Assembly: GCA_900551235.1 (NCBI GenBank)
Contig: URUU01000029.1
Location: 1-27,704, forward strand
DNA length: 27,704 nucleotides
DNA from: an uncultured Lachnospiraceae bacterium
Lineage (GTDB): Bacteria > Bacillota > Clostridia > Lachnospirales > Lachnospiraceae
Direction: 5' to 3'
Made by a program: the position numbers and the translations under genes. Of this stretch, positions 23,701 to 27,704 are shown one piece after another. Position 1 is the first letter of the stretch; each line of letters starts with the position of its first letter. The notes below the pieces were generated by a model. That model saw nothing but the letters and a program-made list of their open reading frames with translations. It made no database searches and was not told the DNA's origin.

Positions 23701-25402
23701 CTTTGACTATAAGATCCAGGCAAATAAAAAACACCGCATCACGATCGTTGGAACGTATCAGGCAACCAAACTTTATGTAGATGGTGTATTTAAGAAAATT
23801 CTCTATGCAGCAGCCAGTGATCCGGAAAACAGCGGTGCGCTTGGAGCTTCCACATGGACAGATGCGGATAACAACTACCGTACAACCTTCGTATTCCCGC
23901 TGAATGAGATCGGAAAGAATTTCTCCGGCTATCTTGGAAACATCAGAGCATACAACAAAGCATTATCCGCAGAAGAACTGAATGCAGAAAGCAGCACCAC
24001 CGCACTGGTAGATGTAGCAAGAAACCGCGGAGCTTATACAGACCTCGGAAATAAGACTTACAAAGGGGATGAGATGCGTCTTTACCCGGCATGGAAGGCA
24101 ACCGACGGGGACGGACATGTGAAAGATACACAGGGTGTCACAACCTCCTATGAATCCCGCTGGTACTCCTCTGACCGGAACGATGATTTCCTTATGGTAG
24201 ATCTTGGAACCGAGCGAAACATCTCAAAAGTCGTGATCGACTGGGCAGCAGGACGCTATGCCACCAAATACAACATCCAGACCTCACTGAATGGAACAAA
24301 CTGGACAACCGTAAAATCCATTACAGCAAACGAATCCGCATGGACAGAGGATACTTTCACTGCGACAAAAGCACGCTATGTCAGAATGCAGGGTGTACAG
24401 CGCAAAGCAAGCGAGTATGGCATCTGCGAGATAAAAGTCTATGAAGCAGTGGACAAGACGAATCTAAAAAATGCATGTGAGCAGGCAAAGAACATGCTTC
24501 AGAATGTAAAAGTAGATTTTGAAAATGGAAGCAAATCCGTTGGTTTATGGCAGTCTTACCGGAAAGCAAATACCGTAATTACGGATGTACTTGCCGGACA
24601 GGAAGAAGTGGATATGGCAGTTTCGGAACTGAAAGCTGCACAAACGAACTACACGCAGAAAAAGACAGAATATAAAGATAATATTGAAAAAGAAGCAACA
24701 AACGCTGAAAAAGACCTCAGTGGATACACAAGGGAAAGTGCACAGAGATATCAGGAAGCACTGAAACGTGCAGAAAATCTTGCAAAAGATGCAGATGTAC
24801 AGCCGGGCGAACTGGAAGCAGCATGGAAAGAACTGGAAGCAGCAAAAGCGGGACTGCGAAAAAAAGAAACAGAAACGCCAGATACCAATCCGACACCAAC
24901 ACCGACACCAACACCGACACCAACACCAAATCCAACACCGGCAGTTCCATCTGTACCGGCAAAAGGAAGTACTTTTACCGATGCAAAAGGATTTGCTTAT
25001 AAAGTGATCAAATCGGATGCGAAGAACGGAACAGTAGCAGTAACCGGAAACAGCAAGAGAAAAGGGAAAATGATCATTCCGGCAACTGTTGTAAAAGATG
25101 GCTATACTTTCAAAGTCACCGAAGTTGCGGCAAAAGCATTCCAGAACAACAAAAAAATGACAACACTGGTTCTTGGTGTAAATGTAAGCAAGATTGGTGC
25201 AAAGAGTTTCTATAAGAATACGAAACTGAAAAGTATCACATTTAAAAACAAAAATGCAGTGAAGATCGGATCACAGGCATTTAAAGGAATCAAGGCAACG
25301 GCGAAAGTAAACGTTCCAAAGAAAATGACTGCAAAGAACTTCAATAAACTGAAAAAAGCAATGAAGAGTGCAGGCAAGAAGATTAAATATAAGAAGAAAT
25401 AA
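20780..25402 (+). CDS. Giant secreted GH20 enzyme (lacto-N-biosidase-like), paralog 2
   Basis: This is a 1540-residue exported glycosidase with the same order of modules as the first GH20 enzyme: signal peptide (to about residue 38), CBM32 (~40-192), a linker, GH20b (~300-428), the GH20 barrel (~431-830), LamG (~866-1061), a second CBM32 (~1075-1224), FIVAR/coiled-coil helices (~1224-1367), a PTPT linker (~1368-1389) and the VPAKG-type Lys-rich C-terminal module (~1390-1540). The catalytic pair is D673-E674 in NAGVDEYWDKSGG, preceded by LHINDN and HRLQSE. The context differs from paralog 1 (GTDEF), so the substrate probably differs too. The barrel has a long insertion (residues ~590-660). The ATG at 20780 follows AAAGGAGA. 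No LPXTG or transmembrane tail is seen. Specificity is inferred from family resemblance. Confidence 0.9.
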   Translation: MKKKKCIAAGALAAFLLCESLFTPNLAGMGAGLLQVQAAAANVALNKEVTSSANESSTWSADKAVDGDKESDEGRWSSGDMGTNRDNPQWLVIDLAAQKTDVESISVYFNKKAWSTEYQIQTSDSNASDAQWDTVYEMSRASADVQRNDPDEIQASDLSSSALKRYVRFYFKKGNINGWKCISVREIEIMGTQSGRIETAAGVLKNIPAAMTVESGEDQLSLPSDSENYDISIHGSEADQILGTDGKAAALRISDRSFNVILKAVNKSNPQDTAKKNVTVTVKGNTDRYPELFKKVTNPNPMPKVLPTIQEWYGYEGNFELTGQSRIVVNDAAGVGAETAAKEMQSDIHDICGLDLEIVKGTSAGAQDIYLESQTEDTYGTGKEGYLLVNGEEGIKIYSSAKTGLLYGTVTVEQMLYQDDEHKSVPKGVIRDYPLYEMRGIMFDIARIPTRMPFLNDYTKIMKWYKLNEMQLHINDNQWSQPPYSANYEDWAETEASHRLQSELFPSLAAQKSKFVKTGDSADRYDYYYNVHTGKNGELYYTKDEFRKMNEEAKARGIQVVAELDTPGHSAAYTKYVHDHQEEVIKSLVKYGYLKAADYLNADGNVKQGASFYIHNPGNWELLALDDQSSNAQIRQNAVNAKIFMKALFDEYLGGIDGMEAVFDAKNVNAGVDEYWDKSGGNKEAFRRYMNEMYSYLHDTYGVEVEMWGALQVLQGSTTVNNNIILNMWSYSEDSPTARLAEGFRLVNVPQTYLYNTPGRYHKDMIQENNLFYNWDPSIFSGGVKTEKGDPQVLGAKTALWGDENREGITEADLNERYLRAAAMVSQKTWGSDKETSFVSYEQTFDALREGPGTAISYEIESASDVVADYDFANLSADGKTIYDASGNGYDGQVTGGVKTEKDGETYLKFDGNTVIETPLTTLGYPYTMSFDIYMDGTENNTKESSLFSGYDGRLQVAGINGSLSLNRDYFNQSFDYKIQANKKHRITIVGTYQATKLYVDGVFKKILYAAASDPENSGALGASTWTDADNNYRTTFVFPLNEIGKNFSGYLGNIRAYNKALSAEELNAESSTTALVDVARNRGAYTDLGNKTYKGDEMRLYPAWKATDGDGHVKDTQGVTTSYESRWYSSDRNDDFLMVDLGTERNISKVVIDWAAGRYATKYNIQTSLNGTNWTTVKSITANESAWTEDTFTATKARYVRMQGVQRKASEYGICEIKVYEAVDKTNLKNACEQAKNMLQNVKVDFENGSKSVGLWQSYRKANTVITDVLAGQEEVDMAVSELKAAQTNYTQKKTEYKDNIEKEATNAEKDLSGYTRESAQRYQEALKRAENLAKDADVQPGELEAAWKELEAAKAGLRKKETETPDTNPTPTPTPTPTPTPNPTPAVPSVPAKGSTFTDAKGFAYKVIKSDAKNGTVAVTGNSKRKGKMIIPATVVKDGYTFKVTEVAAKAFQNNKKMTTLVLGVNVSKIGAKSFYKNTKLKSITFKNKNAVKIGSQAFKGIKATAKVNVPKKMTAKNFNKLKKAMKSAGKKIKYKKK
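24888..24938 (+). repeat. 12-nt tandem repeat coding the PTPT linker
   Basis: Tandem ccgacaccaaca units encode Pro-Thr-Pro-Thr between the helical region and the C-terminal module, as in the first GH20 gene but with Thr in place of Asn. Confidence 0.85.
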
Positions 25403-25405
25403 AGT

Positions 25406-25435
25406 AGAATGGGCAGGAGAAATCCTGCCCATTCT
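25406..25435 (+). terminator. Hairpin after the second GH20 gene
   Basis: A perfect 13-bp stem (25406-25418 with 25423-25435) is capped by a GAAA tetraloop 3 nt after the stop codon. It has no T-run, so it may act as an mRNA-stabilising 3' end as well as, or instead of, a terminator. Confidence 0.7.
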
Positions 25436-25551
25436 AACGATTGAGACAAATAAAAAGTTGTGCTTATCTTTGGCAAATTATGAAGGCTGTTTCCTTTCCA
25501 TACATGCGCCAGGAAACGACAGACAAAGTTTTGTAAAATCTCAGAAAGGAA

Positions 25552-25580
25552 TTGAACAGAAATCGTAGATATGCTATTCT
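25552..25580 (+). promoter_or_regulatory. Extended -10 promoter of the triple-repeat protein gene
   Basis: TTGAAC (25552-25557), a 17-nt spacer ending in TGC, TATTCT (25575-25580). It lies 70 nt upstream of the chosen start codon. Confidence 0.6.
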
Positions 25581-25650
25581 GTTTTATATAAAATGCCAGG
25601 TGATCTGGCAGCAAAATGAAGCAGAAGAACAGCAACCAAAGGAGGAAAAC

Positions 25651-27291
25651 ATGGGAAAAGTGAAAGGATTTTTTAAAGCGCTCGTATTTGCGGCAGCTTT
25701 CTGTACAGTGAGTACGCTACCGTGTACAAGTCATGCATCAGCAGTGGATGTTCCGCGTGCGACATCAGACAATACCTTTGCTACGGCAGGCAGGATCAAT
25801 ATGGGTGATACATTAAATGGCAGTATTACAGAAACAAAAGATTATAATAATTATCAGTTTCAACTGGATAGTGCCGGATGTATCAAACTGGATATGACAG
25901 CCTATATGAAAAATTATTGTATACGCATATATGAGACAGATGGAACAGAAATCTGGTATACAGATGAGAATTATTGGAATGAAACAGTGGGATATCGACG
26001 TGATGAGTATAATATTTATCTGGAAAAGGGAACCTATTATATACAGATAAATGGATATGCATATAAAACATATTATAAAACCACAGGAGAGTATACTTGT
26101 CGTACATCGTTTACTTCTTCTGGCGTAACAAACAGAGAAGAGGATAATTCTTTTGCAGATGCCAATAATATTACAATAGGAAATCAAATCGTAGGTCAGA
26201 TTTCGGAGAACGATGATTTTGATACGTATAAATTTACATTATCGCAGGTTGGGTGTGTGAATCTTGATATGACATCGTATATGAGATATTATTGCATCCG
26301 ATTGTTTGATTTAAATGGCGAGGAAATATGGTATACACAATATAATGAATGGAATGAAACCGTCGGTTATCGTAGCGATGCATATAAGCTGTATCTGGAA
26401 GAAGGAACCTATTATATGCAGATCAATGGATATCGATATTCTACATGGGATAAATCTACTGGCAAATATGTATGTAATACTTCCTTTGCAGCATCTGATC
26501 TATCCTTTAATGGAAGTGATAATGACTTTAAAACCGCGAAGCAGATTTCATGGAATCAGGCATATACAGGTCAGATATCGGAAAATGATGATTTTGATAA
26601 TTATATCTTTAATGTTCTGAGAAAGCAGACGATAGCGATTAATATGACATCCTATATGAAAAATTATTGTATAAAGATTTTTGATGCCGATGGAAAAGAA
26701 GTATGGAAAACGCAATATAATGAATGGAACAGCAATGTAGGATATTGCAAAGACTTGCATAATGTTGTACTGGACGCAGGAACATATTATCTCCAGATCA
26801 ATGGATACCGGTATTTAGAATATGAAAAAGCTACTGGAAAATATGTGTTTTCGATTGCTGGTTTAACACAGGAGAATTGCAATCACGATTATGACAGTGA
26901 ATGGGTGGATGCTACTTATTTTGAAAAAGGATATCGTCTTTACACTTGCGAAAAATGTGGAAAGACTTATAAGGATGATTATTCGGAAAAAAGACAATTA
27001 GGTCAGGTATATATTTCTTCTTATTATTCACGTGTTGGAAAAAGAAAAATATATCTGCAATGGTCTACTGTGTATGATGCTTCAGGATATCAGATTCGTT
27101 TTTGCAAAAAGAAATCCATGAAGAGTGGCGCAAAAACAGTAAACGTTAAGGGACAGCGCAAATATAAGAAAACAATCAGCAAACTGTCTAAAAGAAAGAA
27201 GTACTATGTTCAGATCCGCGCATATAAGAAGTCAGGAAAAAGAACAGTTTATGGAAAATGGTCGCAGAAACGTATGTTTAAAACCAGATAA
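25651..27291 (+). CDS. Secreted protein with three PPC-like repeats and Fn3
   Basis: This 546-residue exported protein starts at the ATG at 25651, which follows AAAGGAGGA and opens a signal peptide (to about residue 30, ending SHASA). Three ~115-residue tandem repeats follow (about 40-155, 165-282, 290-406). Each has the order DN.F..A, a 'DFD.Y.F' strand, 'MTSYM..YCI', 'NEWNETVGYR' and 'GTYYIQINGY', a pattern like the PPC-type beta-sandwich found at the ends of secreted peptidases. A short Cys-rich insert (C410, H412, C433, C436; YTCEKCGKTY) may bind zinc. A C-terminal Fn3 domain (~451-546; ASGYQIRF to KRMFKT) resembles the Fn3 domain of the NlpC/P60 protein. No catalytic domain is seen; an adhesin or glycan/protein-binding role is a guess. 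Its AT-rich codon use differs from the GH20 genes. Confidence 0.8.
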   Translation: MGKVKGFFKALVFAAAFCTVSTLPCTSHASAVDVPRATSDNTFATAGRINMGDTLNGSITETKDYNNYQFQLDSAGCIKLDMTAYMKNYCIRIYETDGTEIWYTDENYWNETVGYRRDEYNIYLEKGTYYIQINGYAYKTYYKTTGEYTCRTSFTSSGVTNREEDNSFADANNITIGNQIVGQISENDDFDTYKFTLSQVGCVNLDMTSYMRYYCIRLFDLNGEEIWYTQYNEWNETVGYRSDAYKLYLEEGTYYMQINGYRYSTWDKSTGKYVCNTSFAASDLSFNGSDNDFKTAKQISWNQAYTGQISENDDFDNYIFNVLRKQTIAINMTSYMKNYCIKIFDADGKEVWKTQYNEWNSNVGYCKDLHNVVLDAGTYYLQINGYRYLEYEKATGKYVFSIAGLTQENCNHDYDSEWVDATYFEKGYRLYTCEKCGKTYKDDYSEKRQLGQVYISSYYSRVGKRKIYLQWSTVYDASGYQIRFCKKKSMKSGAKTVNVKGQRKYKKTISKLSKRKKYYVQIRAYKKSGKRTVYGKWSQKRMFKTR

Positions 27292-27359
27292 AGTTTCTGA
27301 AAAGAGAAACAAAGATTTCAGAGAGAACGGAATAGAGACCGATAAATTAGAATAGAGAC

Positions 27360-27410
27360 AAAAAGCAAGAGGAGTTTGGAAAGTAATGTTTCTGTGCCTC
27401 TTGTTTTTTT
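27360..27410 (+). terminator. Terminator after the triple-repeat protein gene
   Basis: CAAGAGG (27366-27372) pairs with CCTCTTG (27397-27403), extended by A-run/T-run pairing, and is followed by seven T (27404-27410). From here to 27567 I see no gene; the sequence is AT-rich and featureless to the eye. Confidence 0.82.
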
Positions 27411-27567
27411 GTGGCTTAAAAGATAAATGGATGATTATATATAAGAGGAACGTGAGAGATATGTGCGGAGATGGATTGTAGGTATTGAATGAAATATTGA
27501 TATAAATATAATAAACACGAAAGTTTCGATTTCTAAGAAAAAACTTTAAAAATTTTGAAAAAAGTTG

Positions 27568-27596
27568 TTGACAGATTCTGGCAATGGTGTTATCAT
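27568..27596 (+). promoter_or_regulatory. Strong sigma-A promoter near the right edge
   Basis: Perfect TTGACA (27568-27573), a 17-nt spacer, TATCAT (27591-27596). It predicts a start near 27603, at the first base pairs of the structured leader. Confidence 0.85.
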
Positions 27597-27601
27597 ACCA
27601 A

Positions 27602-27690
27602 CTGTTGCGGCGGAAACGCAGAAACAACAGGGGCTGAGAGATACAGCCTGTCAGGGAATCATCCAGACGATCCGGGGACGGAATCAAAAA
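27602..27690 (+). ncRNA. Structured 5' leader of unrecognised class
   Basis: This ~90-nt segment between a strong promoter and a possible start codon contains the exact stem CTGTTG/CAACAG (27602-27607 with 27625-27630) with an inner TGCG/CGCA alternative. It also has GGCTG/CAGCC (27632-27636 with 27644-27648) around an AGAGATA loop, then G-rich segments (GGGAATC, CCGGGGACGG). CTGAGAG recalls the TPP riboswitch, but the rest of that consensus is missing. It could be a regulatory leader or an independent small RNA. Confidence 0.45.
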
Positions 27691-27691
27691 G

Positions 27692-27704
27692 ATGAAAAAA
27701 GTAC
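27692..27704 (+). CDS. Possible start of a downstream gene, cut by the window edge
   Basis: ATG AAA AAA GTA begins at 27692 and runs off the window. The only upstream purine-rich sequence is GGGGACGGAA (27674-27683), a weak ribosome binding site, so this may not be the true start. Nothing can be said about its product. Confidence 0.25.

Noticed and set aside
27631..27690. TPP riboswitch suggested by GGGGCTGAGAG
   Set aside because: The downstream TPP signature (CTGATCTGGATAATGCCAGCG and the closing GGGAA arrangement) is absent; only the short CTGAGAG matches.

Overview
The window looks like a chromosome segment of a low-to-mid GC gut Firmicute, most likely a Lachnospiraceae member (Blautia / Mediterraneibacter / Dorea-like). 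The reasons are the glycolytic gene order gap-pgk-tpi-gpmI-eno, the secG-rnr-smpB-ssrA block typical of Firmicutes, canonical sigma-A promoters with 17-nt spacers, strong AGGAGG ribosome binding sites, and large secreted multidomain glycan hydrolases with CBM32, LamG and FIVAR modules. The genus call is an inference from gene content only.

Layout. (1) 1-2633: the 3' end of gap, then pgk and tpi, separated by hairpins and an unusual 32-bp direct-repeat element. (2) 2634-7137: an insertion-like interval that splits tpi from gpmI. It holds a tyrosine recombinase gene broken by one in-frame TGA, a compact type I toxin-antitoxin-like module (a 25-residue membrane peptide opposed by a structured antisense RNA), a secreted Fn3 + NlpC/P60 hydrolase on the minus strand, and a secreted protein of unknown function. 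(3) 7138-10105: gpmI with its own strong promoter, then eno, whose ribosome binding site lies in the loop of a terminator-like hairpin. (4) 10107-13640: secG, rnr, smpB and tmRNA, i.e. protein export, RNA decay and ribosome rescue. (5) 13690-25435: two giant secreted GH20 enzymes of the same architecture flanking an OmpR-type two-component system and a small BFD-like [2Fe-2S] protein. (6) 25552-27410: a secreted protein with three tandem ~115-residue beta-rich repeats plus Fn3. (7) 27568-27704: a strong promoter followed by a structured leader of unrecognised class, cut by the window edge.

How the genes work together. The first and third blocks encode lower glycolysis from glyceraldehyde-3-phosphate to phosphoenolpyruvate. 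RNase R, SmpB and tmRNA cooperate in rescuing stalled ribosomes and degrading the faulty mRNA. The GH20 pair probably releases N-acetylhexosamine-containing sugars (lacto-N-biosidase-like) from host mucin or milk glycans at the cell surface, and the sensor kinase between them is the obvious candidate regulator. Both GH20 enzymes end in the same Lys-rich C-terminal module after a Pro-Thr linker and lack an LPXTG signal, which suggests a shared surface-retention mechanism. The most noteworthy observations are the toxin/antisense RNA module, the hairpin-embedded eno ribosome binding site, the twin GH20/two-component locus with its shared C-terminal module, and the unclassified leader at the right edge.
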